From positions 124,001 to 188,000 of the forward strand of contig NW_008805066.1 in NCBI RefSeq assembly GCF_000004825.1: a stretch of 64,000 nt of DNA, read 5' to 3'. Positions 11,478 to 22,768 of the stretch are shown here, in pieces (the stretch's first letter is position 1; each line of letters opens with the position of its first letter). The DNA is from Heterostelium album PN500 (taxonomy: Eukaryota; Evosea; Eumycetozoa; Acytosteliales; Acytosteliaceae). Position numbers and translations under genes: made by a program. Below the pieces are notes generated by a model that had not been told where the DNA came from, did no database searches, and saw only the letters and a program-made list of their open reading frames with translations.

Positions 11478-13233
11478 ATGTCAACAAATATAATAAATCT
11501 TTCACAATATCTATTAAAGCATATTCTCTCATTTAATGAAATAATTTCAAACTTTGACAGAGTATGCTTCACTCTAAGTTGTAAGAAGCTTTTCAATGAG
11601 AGAAATAGTTTGGTAGTACTCGATTGTAGATCTGTAGGTTTGGCAACACCTAAAACTACTTCTTTAAATTCCTATAGAGAGATTATTGATCAATCCTATA
11701 AATTTTATTTTTCAAATACTTTATATATTATGATGCAAGTTCTTTCCTCTGGTTTACCAATAGAGAGTCACATCAGTATGATTAAAACAAAATGTTATAA
11801 TAATTTAGAATTTAGAAAAATAATTAATTAATTAATATTAATATTAATATTAAAACAACTTTCAAGTTTCTACTATTGAAAAAGATAAAGAAATAACTCT
11901 AAATCAACAAGTAACATCGGTTATCATCAATGGTAAAATAGAACTCTCTTCTATTGTCAATCTAAAGGATTCAAATGTTAGACACATTGAATATACTTAC
12001 TTTGAGAGAGTTCCAACATTCGATTTGGAATGTTTACCGACATTTTTGGTCACTCTAAAGCTACCAGATTATTTTAATTCACCGCTCACCCCAAATATCC
12101 TCCCGAAAACCTTGAAAAGCATCAAGCTTGGCACCTACTTTAATCAACCGTTGGAGATTGGTGCATTCCCTAAAGGCATAGAGAAAATTGGTTTTGGCTA
12201 TACATTTAATCAAACACTGGAGCCTGGTGTTCTTCCAGATTCGTTGAGATCACTTTCATTCGACGTCGAATATAACCTGGAATTCAAGGTTGGAGCACTT
12301 CCCGCTCAACTAAGAAAGTTGTCACTTTCGAAAAATCAAAACTACATACCAGGAAACCTACCTGTTGGACTGGAGACATTGATTTTCACGGTGAATGCTC
12401 AGCATTCCCAACCGATGAGAAGATATTCTCTCGATTATCTACCATCGTTGAAAACCGTAAAGAATCTTCCGTTCAGCCTATATGAAAGTATCGCTACGAG
12501 TACAACCATCACCAATCTTTCATTCAGTTCTCACTATGCCAACAGTGGAGTGATAGCGCCTGGAATGATACCGTCTTCCGTGCGAAAGCTAAGTTTGAAT
12601 AGCTTGATTTTGACTAGCTTTGACGCAGCTGCCATTCCAGCAAGTGTTACACACCTCAACCTCGGTGACCACTTTAACTTCCCGTTGGCAGCCAACAACA
12701 TGATTCCCAACACGGTAAAGACTCTCAAGTTTGGCAATGCTTTCAATCAACCGTTGAAGCGTGGCGATCTACCGCGATCACTCGAAAAGCTATACTTTAA
12801 GAATCTCCATCAAACTATCGATGCAAGCGCTCTCCCAATGTCGCTGAAGGTTTTGAGCTTGGGAGCAAAGTTCGATGCCATTCTCAATCAGAATTCGCTA
12901 CCTTGCAAACTGGAGACACTGATGATCCAATCTAGATATCACCATGGATTCGGCAAGAATGTGATACCCTCTACTTTGAAGCTTCTGGTAATCGAGAAAT
13001 CGATAGGAATCATTCACTCGCAAGCAGTGCAACGACCGACCCGAGGAAACGACACTCCAAGCAAACTAGAGGTGAAGGCAGGCTATGATTTCCTAACGAA
13101 CAACAGCATCAATGATTTACCACCAAGCATTCATCTTCTTCACATTGGTAATCGTTATTCCCTAAGAAGAATCGATAACAATAACAATCAATTTATCTCT
13201 TTGTTTTGTGAAAAACCTGTTACTTTTAAATAA
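11478..13233 (+). CDS. FNIP-repeat protein with F-box-like N terminus
   Basis: Two exons, 11478-11775 and 11867-13233, giving 554 residues. The donor is weak (GTATGA) but restores frame and skips a block with stops in all frames. The start MSTNIINLSQYLLKHILSF and the following FTLSCKKLF resemble the degenerate F-box-like leader common in dictyostelid FNIP proteins. From about residue 150 come FNIP repeats of about 22 residues: FNSPLTPNILPKTLKSIKL, FNQPLEIGAFPKGIEKIGF, FNQTLEPGVLPDSLRSLSF, FNFPLAANNMIPNTVKTLKF and FNQPLKRGDLPRSLEKLYF, with diverged units between. FNIP proteins are a very large lineage-specific family thought to bind proteins through an LRR-like solenoid; individual functions are mostly unknown. 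Confidence 0.85.
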
Positions 13234-13404
13234 TAAAACAAAATTTTGATTGTTTTTTTTTTTTTTGGCGCAATCATCGATTTAAAAAAAAAAAAAGGAA
13301 AAAAAACAAAGTGTGTGTTGATTGTTGATGATCAGCTTACTGATTTGATTGTTTCTAAATCTAGAATAAATATTTAAAGTTATATTATATTAATAGTATA
13401 GAAG

Positions 13405-15590
13405 ATGTTTGGTACTGGAACTGGAACAACATCATTGTTTGGCGGTGGTGGAGCTGCGCCCACAGGTTCCTCATTGTTTGGAGGTGGTGCACAACCTGCT
13501 GCAACAACAGGATCTTCATTGTTTGGATCGTCTCTGACAGGTGCAACGAATACACAACAAAGCGGAACAGGAACAACTGGTTTGTTTGGTTCAAGTCAGC
13601 CCGCTGCTAGTACTGGTGGTTCATTGTTTGGCGGCGGTGGCGGCGGTGCAACTACACAACCAGCGACTGGAAGTTCACTTTTCGGATCTTCATTGACCTC
13701 TGCTCAGACACCAACCACCTCACTATTTGGCAATACAACACAACCCGCTTCCAATACTGGAAGTGGTTTGTTTGGTGGCGGTAATGCTACTTCGTCGTTG
13801 GGATCGCTGGGTTCTCTTGGATCTCAGGGTTCATTAGGATCATCTCTAGGATCACAAGGCTCATTGGGATCTCTTGGTTCGCAAGGTTCTCTTGGTTCTC
13901 TAGGTTCATTAGGTTCGTTAGGTTCATTATCTCAACCTCTAGGTGGAAACAGTCTATTCGGTTCGGCATTCGGACAACCACAACCACAACAACAACAACA
14001 ACAACAACAACAACAGCTTATACAACAACCATCACCATATAATCTATCAACAAAATACGCAGATCTATCACCTGCACTAAAACAAGAATGTTTAAGATTA
14101 CAGTAAGTACATTGTTAAGGTTAAGATATATTATTATCATAGTATAATACTAACTACTATTAAATGTGATTTACTAGTAAAATGATTATAAATAATAACT
14201 CTATAATGAAGTCATTCTCACCATACGATGAAAAGTTGGATAAACTACCAAAACTTATTCAACAAATACATATTGTAAGTGTAGATCTAGATAGATTTAT
14301 AAATGGAAAGATTGCTATCGATATTAATGTTACTTTTTTAATTACTATTTGATAATATATATATAGAAAATAGATAGTTTAAATAATAATTTCAATCATT
14401 ATATTCAATCGTTTGGACACTTAAGAGAGCAATCAGCTAAACCACTTACATCTATAAGTGAACAGTATCATATGTTATCGATTGGATTCATATCACCTTA
14501 TTCACAGCCATTGCCATCACGTGAAATGGAAGAGATAGTAGAACACTTTATGACAAAGATAGATAGACTCTATCAGACTATAAACTCGATTGCACCATCA
14601 AACTTAAGGAAATATAATACAAACTTAACCTTTCAAGAATGTAACTATGATCATTTATATATAATAATAATAATTATAATAATAATAGGAGATCTCTTTT
14701 AACTAACAAACAAACAAACCATAAAAATAGCATTTATATCAACTCTACAGACAAATCAAAATGTATTGAGAAATTTGGCAGTTGTATTAGATGGTCTTAC
14801 TAACGATCTAGAGAAATTGAAACGAGATTATCTAGCATTCAAGAAGAAATACTATAATGATAATTACAATCCTTTCCCAAAGAGAAAACCAATTGAATCT
14901 TCTTCTTCAAATAATAGAGATAACAACTCACTATACAACTCATCTTATAATTCAAACAATAACAACAACAATAGCTATTCTTATTCTACTCAATCATCGG
15001 TGTTTGGTGCATCCACCATTCAACCTTCATCTTCTACTACACCGACACAACCAACACTGTCTCTGACGTCAGCAACAACAACACCAACATCAACAACAAC
15101 AGCTCAACCACTGACATCATCATTCTTTGGTAGTGGCGTGGGTGGGCTTGGTTCTCTAGGTTCACAAACTACATCTTCTCTCAGTGGTGCAACACCAACC
15201 ACCACCACCACCACTGGTACATCACTCTTTGGCAACACCTCAGCAACACCGACAACAAACAGTTCAATCGGTTCACTCGGTTCGTTTGGCTCTAGCTCGT
15301 CATTAGGTTCGCTTGGTTCGCTTGGTTCGCTTGGCTCGCAATCATCGTCTCTCGGTTCGCTCGGCTCACTTGGTCAAACGAATGGCCTCTCGACAACAAT
15401 CAGTCCACTAGGTTCACAAACACCATCGCTACGATCAACATCATCCAGTCTCTTCACACCACAAACACCTCAACTCACCGGAGCATCACTCGGTCAAAGC
15501 ACCGGTGGTTTCTCAATAAGTGACAGTGCAAGATTGTCTTCATCAACCTCATCGACATCTTCATCAAAGAAGAAGTCATCTAAACGTTAA
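13405..15590 (+). CDS. FG nucleoporin NUP58/NUP45-like (NUP62 channel complex)
   Basis: Four exons: 13405-14102, 14178-14274, 14367-14640 and 14731-15590, giving 642 residues. It is a component of the central transport channel of the nuclear pore. The N-terminal 215 residues are FG-type (MFGTGTGTTSLFGGGG, then many SLFG, LFGGG and GLFG units) and pass into a dense GSLG(S/Q) tract and a polyGln run. Residues about 220-405 are the structured helical part: NLSTKYADLSPALKQECLRL, a Q(I/H)-rich helix, SPYSQPLPSREMEEIVEHF, TLQTNQNVLRNLAVVLDGL and LEKLKRDYLAFKKKYY. The C-terminal arm is again FG/GSLG-rich and ends in a Ser/Lys tail. FG arms on both sides of a coiled-coil core is the NUP58 layout, unlike NUP62 or NUP54, which have FG only at the N terminus. 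NUP54 remains a weaker alternative. Confidence 0.8.
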
Positions 15591-16864
15591 CCTTACCTTA
15601 CTAATCAGACAGAATAAAACAACATAACAAAAAATAAATAAAAAAAAAATAAAATTTAAATTAAATTGAAACAAAACAACATGTTCATAAATATTTATCT
15701 ATCTATTTGAACTCATAGTTATAGATTGTAATAGTACAGTTATAAATTGTTGTTAAAATTCCTAGAAATGACCAAACCACATAAGATGACCACATTTGAT
15801 AGAAAGTTATCTAAATATGGATTAAGTTGATTGATTGCACTATAAAGTCAGATAGTTTGATCTTTTAAATCTTGTTGGTTACATGGCTTCGTAGACAAAC
15901 TTAACATTTTCCTAGTTTTAAATGGTTTGTCACTGTAATGATGTTGCTTAGAAATCGATATACCTTTTTCCAACAATGACTCTAAAGTGGAAAGATGTCT
16001 CACTCATTCATTCTACGATTTTTCTCTACTTTTATCACGGTAACCAAAAAAATACCTGCATTTTTACCGATACATAAATTTTTGTAAAAGAATTTGTGCA
16101 AATGGAAGGGTTTTTGACATCATTCTATTGTTTTTTGGTTTTTTTTTTTGTAGTTCTCGCGAGAAGCAATAAAACATCAAAATTAAACAACATCCAATTA
16201 ACAGTATTGGAACATAGCTCATCGATGATTGATAATTTTTCATTTTGTTTTTTTTTGTTCTTTTTACAATAACATATAATTATTTATATTTATTTTGAAA
16301 ATAAGTTAACTTTGCTTTGTTTTAACTTACTCAATCTCATAAATACACAAAACATTCACCAATCAAATCAAATCAATCACCATACACCAAATCATAATAT
16401 CAATATAAGATTCTTTTTTTTATACCCTATTTATGTAGTTAGATCATCTTTAAGAAAAATCAGTGATTTCAACACCAAAAAATCAGAATTTGTTATAACC
16501 ACATTCAGATAATCTTATTCAATATCTAACTTATTGTAATAGTAAAACTTTCAATTTTCATTAACACTTATTTCTCAATATATAATAAAATTTTCCAATC
16601 GACAAAAAAAAAAACTAAAAAAGAGTCGGGACATTTCTTTAAACTAGTTCAAATTTACCAACCAATTTTCAACTTTTAATTTCATTCGAGTATAGATTTT
16701 TAGGAAATTTTTGATATTTGCCTAAAACATTGTTGTCTCATAAAATAATAATTTATAACATTACATTATATTATAATATTACAATAAACAATAATTAAAT
16801 GTTAAGTTCCATTAAATAATAAACAATAATAATCTTAGATATATATTACAAAATTTTATAATAA
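15591..16864. other. Intergenic, upstream of ABCC transporter
   Basis: About 1.27 kb without a recognisable gene. A TCTCGCGAGA-like palindrome lies near 16155 (TTCTCGCGAGAAG), unusual in this AT-rich spacer. Bases 15700-16100 are somewhat less AT-rich, but no frame is sustained. Confidence 0.5.
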
Positions 16865-19800
16865 ATGGGACTACTCAAAAATATTAGGAATAAATTGTTT
16901 CCAAATTATTCTAGGCTTGATGAATCAAATGAAAATGAGCAACAAAAAGATCAACCAAGTTCTATAGAAATAGAAAATAGTATAGATAGTGAAAGTAGTA
17001 GTAGTAGTAAAAAAAATAATCTAAATAGCAGCAGTAGTAGTAGTGGTATTACAGGAAAGAAAGAATCAGATATCGATTACAATGAGTATTACGATAGAAA
17101 TAGATACAATGATCCATCGCCAGAGCAACATGCGAATATATTTTCGCGAATTTCATTTTGGTGGGTGCGACCCACTCTGAAGCGTGGTTACCGCAAGCCA
17201 TTGGAATTAACGGATATCCCAGAGCAAGTCGATAGCATCAAGTGTGCACAATCCGTTCCACTGATGGAGGGAATCGATTTCACAGCGAAATATCCACTCA
17301 TCAAACATATATACTTGAATTACTCTACACGGTACAAGATTATTGCACTGCTAAAGTTTTTATCTATTGCCGCTTCTATTATTACACCTTTACTATTAAG
17401 AACGTAAGATTAATCAAAATACAGAAAAAAAATTGTAATTGTAACTTTTAATGATTATTAACATGTTTGTTGTTTTGTTGTTGTTTTGAATTTGTATAGA
17501 TTTGTTTTATTTATAAATGGAGAAACAGATTTACCAAGTTATTTTGGATGGTTGCTTTGTATTGCATTGTTTTTTTCGAGTTGTGTACAATCGATGGGAT
17601 TGCAACAGGGTTATTGGTATGGTCTGAAGATGTGTCTTGAGATGAAAGGTGCATTGATGTCAACCATCTTTCGTAAGATGTTGAAACTTAGCAACTCCTC
17701 AAAGAGAAAATATACTGGAAAGATCATGAATTTGATTTCAGTAGATGTTGAAAACTTCCAGGAGTATTTCTGTATGTATCAAATAAATAATATAATATTA
17801 AAAGTATTAAAACGATCTTTTAAATTAATGTTTTTTTTTTTTTTCATAGGGAATTCACATGTGGACATTATTGTATATCCACTTCAAATTGTTTTATTGT
17901 TGATTTTGTTGTGTATGATGTTGGGACCGTCGGGATTGGCCGGTTTCGTTGTTATGGGACTTTCTGTGCCGTGTTCGACTCTGTTTATCACTAAAGCCAA
18001 TAACTACTTCCTCAGTACTCTTCAATTCTCGGATCAACGAGTTCGTTTGATCAGTGAGTTCATCTGTGGTATCAGATTCCTAAAGTTGTACAACTGGGAG
18101 AATTCGTTTGTCAATCGTATCACTGACCAGCGTAACTACCAGCTGAATACCAACAAAAAGAAGTTGTTTTTCTGGGCAATGGATCAAGCCAACAATGCCA
18201 TGCTCAATGGTGTCGTACTGTTGGTTACCTTTAGTTTCTATACGCTCTTGGGAAATCAACTGGATGCCTCAACAGCGTTCACTGCCATCTCAATCTTTGT
18301 TTCGTTGCGTAATCCAACACAGTTTGCACCGGAATCTATTCAGAAGTTCTTGCGTGTTTCATCGAGTGCTCGTCGTATCGAAGAGTATCTGCAAGCCAAT
18401 GAGATTTCGTTGAATAGCCAGAACTTAACTAGTTCATCGCCATCCGGTTCACCAACTTTGTTCAACTCTTCTGGAGGAGTAGGAGTAGGTGGAACTCAGG
18501 AGATTAGAATTGTCAATGGTGAGTTCAATTGGGACGATTCTTTTGCTTCGGATTTTGTGGATAGCGACGGTGCTAAATCACCAAGCAAACAAGCCAGATC
18601 TAAAATATTGCAAACCGAAGAGTCTGGTGCCGATGCCGATGATTCTGGATTGCTCAGAGTCGACTCTTCGCTTGGAATCGAAATGGAGGAGATCAGCAAT
18701 TCCGTGTTGACCAACGTCAATTTCGTTGCGCCCAAAGGAAAGTTGACTGTCATCGTTGGTAGAGTCGGTTGTGGTAAGACAAGTTTGATATCTGCAATTC
18801 TTGGTGAGATTAGTCGTGTCGCTGGAACTGTCAGTGCACCAAAGAATCTTGGATACACTCCTCAGATGCCATGGCTCATTTCCGGTACTTTCAGAGACAA
18901 CATTACATTCGGACAGCCATTCGATATGGATCGCTATATCAAAGTTATTCAAGCTTGTTGTCTGAAACAGGATCTTGCAATGTTTCCCGCTAAGGATATG
19001 ACAGAGATTGGTGAGCACGGTATCAATTTGTCGGGTGGACAACGTCAACGTATTTCATTGGCTCGTTGTCTCTACTCGAATGCCGATGCCTACGTTATGG
19101 ATGAACCACTCTCTGCTGTCGATGCAGAGGTAGGAAAACATCTGTTTGATCATTGCATTCAAGAGATGATGGGTGACAAGACAAGAGTGTTGGTGACACA
19201 TCAGTTGCAATTCATTCCATCGGCAGATCACATCGTGGTGATTGAAAATGGTAATCTCATCCAAGGAACCTATCAAGAGTTGAGCGCCAAAGGTATCGAT
19301 TTCGAATCGATTATGAAGACAAAACAATTGGATTTGGAGGAGGAAGAAGGTCAACAACCACAACAACCAACATCGAGCAGCGCACCAGCAGTAGTCGTTG
19401 AGAATCCACTCAACAAATCAACAGTGGAACTAGAGAATAACCAATGTATAGTTATGGATGCAAATGAAAGCGACCCAATCATACAAAAAGGAAAGCTTTT
19501 TGTTGTCGAAGAAAGAGGAAAAGGTGCAATCGGCAGCTCCACCTATATTCCATATTTCAAATCTGGAGGATCCACTCTATTCTATGTCACTATTATCTTA
19601 CTCTATTTCTTCTCGCAACTTATCATGCAATCGTCGGACTATTGGTTGGTCATATGGACAGGAGCAAAGATTCAGCCCGATCCTGGTAACAAGTTCTATC
19701 TGCTAATCTACGGAGCATTCGTTGGTACATTTGTTTTGCTCTTAGTTTGTAGACTCTTGGGTATTTCAAATCTATGCTGGACAGCCTCCAAGAGAATACA

Positions 19801-21286
19801 TCAACGTCTTGTTGGTTCAGTGTTTTTCTCACCGACCTCTTTCTTTGATCAGAATCCATCCGGTCGTATTCTAAATCGTTTCTCCAAGGATACTTCAGAT
19901 ATCGATAATAATCTATTGGAATCGATCAACGATGTACTCAATTGTGGTTCCAGTGTGTTGGTATCGATTATCCTGATGATCTACTTGACACCTTACATCA
20001 TATTTGCTTTCGTCGGTTTGGTTGGATTCTATTACTACATTCAGAAGTTCTATCGTTGTTCCAGTCGTGAGCTGAAGCGTATGGAATCGATCTCTAGATC
20101 ACCTATCTTTGGAAGTCTGGGAGAATCATTCACAGGTTTAGTGTCAATCCGTATCTTTAAGCAACAGGAACGTTTCATCGATTTGTTTGACCAACATATC
20201 AACTTGAATCAGCGTCTATTCTACCACAGTTTCTCAGTGAATAGATGGTTGGGTATGCACCTTGAGTTACTGACCTCTCTGATGGTAGTATCTGCATCGG
20301 TTTTCTCACTGATCTCCGCTTCCAAATCACCTGGTGTCGCCGGTATGGCAGTGTCATCCGCAATCTCGGTCACCGGTATCTTGAATTGGGCAATTCGTCA
20401 ATTCACAGAGTTGGAGGTAAAGATGAATTCAGTGGAGCGTGTCATGGAGTATATCAACTCGCCAAACGAGGGTGACAGAATCATCGAGGATCACAGACCA
20501 CCTGAAGACTGGCCAACCAAAGGTGAGATTAAATTTAGAAATGTCGAGGTTCGCTATCGTCCACACATGGATCCAAGTCTGCGTGAATTGAATTGCACTG
20601 TCAATGCAGGTGAGAAAATAGGTATTGTTGGACGTACGGGTGCTGGTAAATCGACTATTGGACTCTCGCTGTTCCGTATGGCGACAGTTACAAAGGGATC
20701 GATCATCATCGATGGAATCGATATCGAGTCGATCGGACTCGATGATCTACGTGGTCGTCTGGCGGTAATCCCTCAGGATCCATTCATTTTCTCGGGATCC
20801 ATTCGTATGAACCTCGATCCATTCAATCAACATAGCGACCCGGATATTTGGACAGCGTTGGAAGCAGTACATATTAAACCTGTCGTCGAAGCATTCCCTC
20901 TCAAGTTGGAGTACGAACTGGATCAAGGTGGCGATGGACTTTCAATTGGACAAAAACAATTGTTGTGTCTGGCTAGAGCACTACTCAGCAAATCACCTAT
21001 TGTGCTAATGGACGAAGCAACTGCATCACTAGATTACGAAACCGATGCCATCATCAAAGAAACCATTAGAACCAACTTTGCCAACAGAACTGTCCTCACC
21101 ATTGCACATAGACTCGACACTATCATCGATAGTGATAAGGTTATGGTCGTGGATAAAGGAAGATTGATAGAATATGATAGTCCAAAAGCATTGATCTCTA
21201 CAAACTCTAGGTTCAGACAGTTGGTCGATGCACAATCAACATTCCTTTATTCAAACTTCAAAAATCAAGTAGAGAACTTGGATTAA
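16865..21286 (+). CDS. Full-length ABC transporter, subfamily C (MRP-type)
   Basis: Three exons: 16865-17403, 17500-17771 and 17850-21286, giving 1415 residues. It uses ATP to export organic anions or conjugates across a membrane. Layout: Ser/Asn-rich N terminus (1-80); a short linker typical of MRPs without TMD0 (NIFSRISFWWVRPTLKRGYR); TMD1 about 140-460; NBD1 with Walker A GRVGCGKTS near 573, LSGGQRQR near 663 and Walker B AYVMDEP; TMD2 about 800-1110; NBD2 with Walker A GRTGAGKST near 1196, LSIGQKQL near 1299 and Walker B IVLMDEATAS. NBD1 has Asp after the Walker B Glu region (DEPLSAVDAEVG), as in ABCC NBD1s. The second intron (17772-17849) is 78 bases, in frame and without a stop, so its retention would insert 26 residues. 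The substrate cannot be told from sequence. Confidence 0.92.
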
Positions 21287-22768
21287 ATAAATTAAAATTA
21301 TATAAATTATAAATAAATTGATTACATTTCGATATCGTCTTATATTTATATAAAATCTCTATTAATAAATAAAAAGTCTAAATAATATGTTAACCAGTTG
21401 CACTACAGTATCATTTAATGAATAAATCCATCATTTTAAATTAATTTCATGTTTGTTGCGAATTTTATTAAACTGAAAAAAAAATAATGGTGATGTTTTG
21501 ATTTCGATTAATCTTGGATTAATCTCTCTTTAAAATTTCGAAGATCGACCATTCTACAATTGGGAATGTTGCTGGATTCTTTGAGCCACGTACTAGAGAG
21601 CTTTTGAGGAAGGAAGGACAGTCAGGAATATTCTAGAAAAGTCTAAAGCCAAAAACCCAAAGGTCGAAATGAAGAGCTTCTCTGGTATGGCTGCAGAACC
21701 GAGTCTTGACTTTGATCCAACTTTTTTTAAGTTGAGAAATGAAGAAATAAAATATATTTAATATATGTATGAAAAAAAAGTCGTGTAAAAACTGCCAAAA
21801 AACAATCACTTTTTTTTGCAAAATGCTCAGATTCCCAAATTGCTGATCCTTACAGTTTTGGGAATTTGGAAAAAAAGAAATCGCAGCCGTGAATCTTACG
21901 AAAAGACATCGAAGACTTCCTCAAGTGTACGGCTAAACTGACATTGATAACGGTCTCACCAGGTACACTCTTGCAAGGACAGCCTTATACATTCTATGAC
22001 CGATTCAAACAGTCATCTGTTAACTATATGGAATATATAAATATCTTGATTTATATAATTTAATTTTAATTTTATTTAATTTCTTTTATTATCTATTTAA
22101 TTTCATAAATTTAATATATTGAATAATCTGAATCCTTGAATCAATTCTTTTACGTCGCGTTAAACTCAATGTATTGATTATTGAGAAGCTTGAAGGCTGA
22201 GTATTGAATAACTTAATTTGGAACAAACAGATTTAATTTAATTATTATTTGAATCTGTTGTTTTAAACAATTACTTATTTAGTTGATCGAATTAATTTAA
22301 TTAATTATAATTGAGTTATTATTGTTGTCATGTTGGCTGGTGTATATTATTGATATTGTTTGATAGGCACTAGGATTGCCTTGGCTGCTACCCCTATTAT
22401 CCTTAGACGGACAACAAACTTACACTTAAATATGCATTTTCTGCTAGTGCTGGATCATTAATAGAGGAACCTGATGAACAAGAGAACTGCATTGGTAGCA
22501 ACCAATAAGAGTGAATTAATAAACATCACAATAATAAATTTAGAGATATTCATTTAATATCTTGATCCTTTTATAATGGTATAAACAGTCAATGAACTAT
22601 ATGAAAAAAAATATTTTAGTTACAAGATAAAACAATTAACTTAAATAAATACTTTTGTATTTTTTTGAAAAATTGCTAAGTTTGTGTGGGTGTAGTGTAG
22701 AATTTATTTTATTTTATTTTATATTTTTATGTTTTTAAAAATTTTGATTAATTTATTTTTTTTGTAGT
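21287..22768. other. Gap with decayed coding-like islands
   Basis: No intact gene. Three patches are clearly less AT-rich than the flanks: 21540-21740, 21870-22030 and 22360-22510. Each can be read for 20 to 45 codons (for example DIEDFLKCTAKLTLITVS near 21910-21963, and AGSLIEEPDEQENCIGSN near 22449-22502). They look like leftovers of one or more old genes. A 9-bp inverted repeat (ATTCCCAAA / TTTGGGAAT) lies at about 21830-21865. The identity of the source is not recognised. Confidence 0.4.

Noticed and set aside
13790-13935. Tandem array that superficially looks like a regular repeat array (CRISPR-like)
   Set aside because: It is an in-frame GSLG coding repeat inside the NUP58 gene with no unique spacers.
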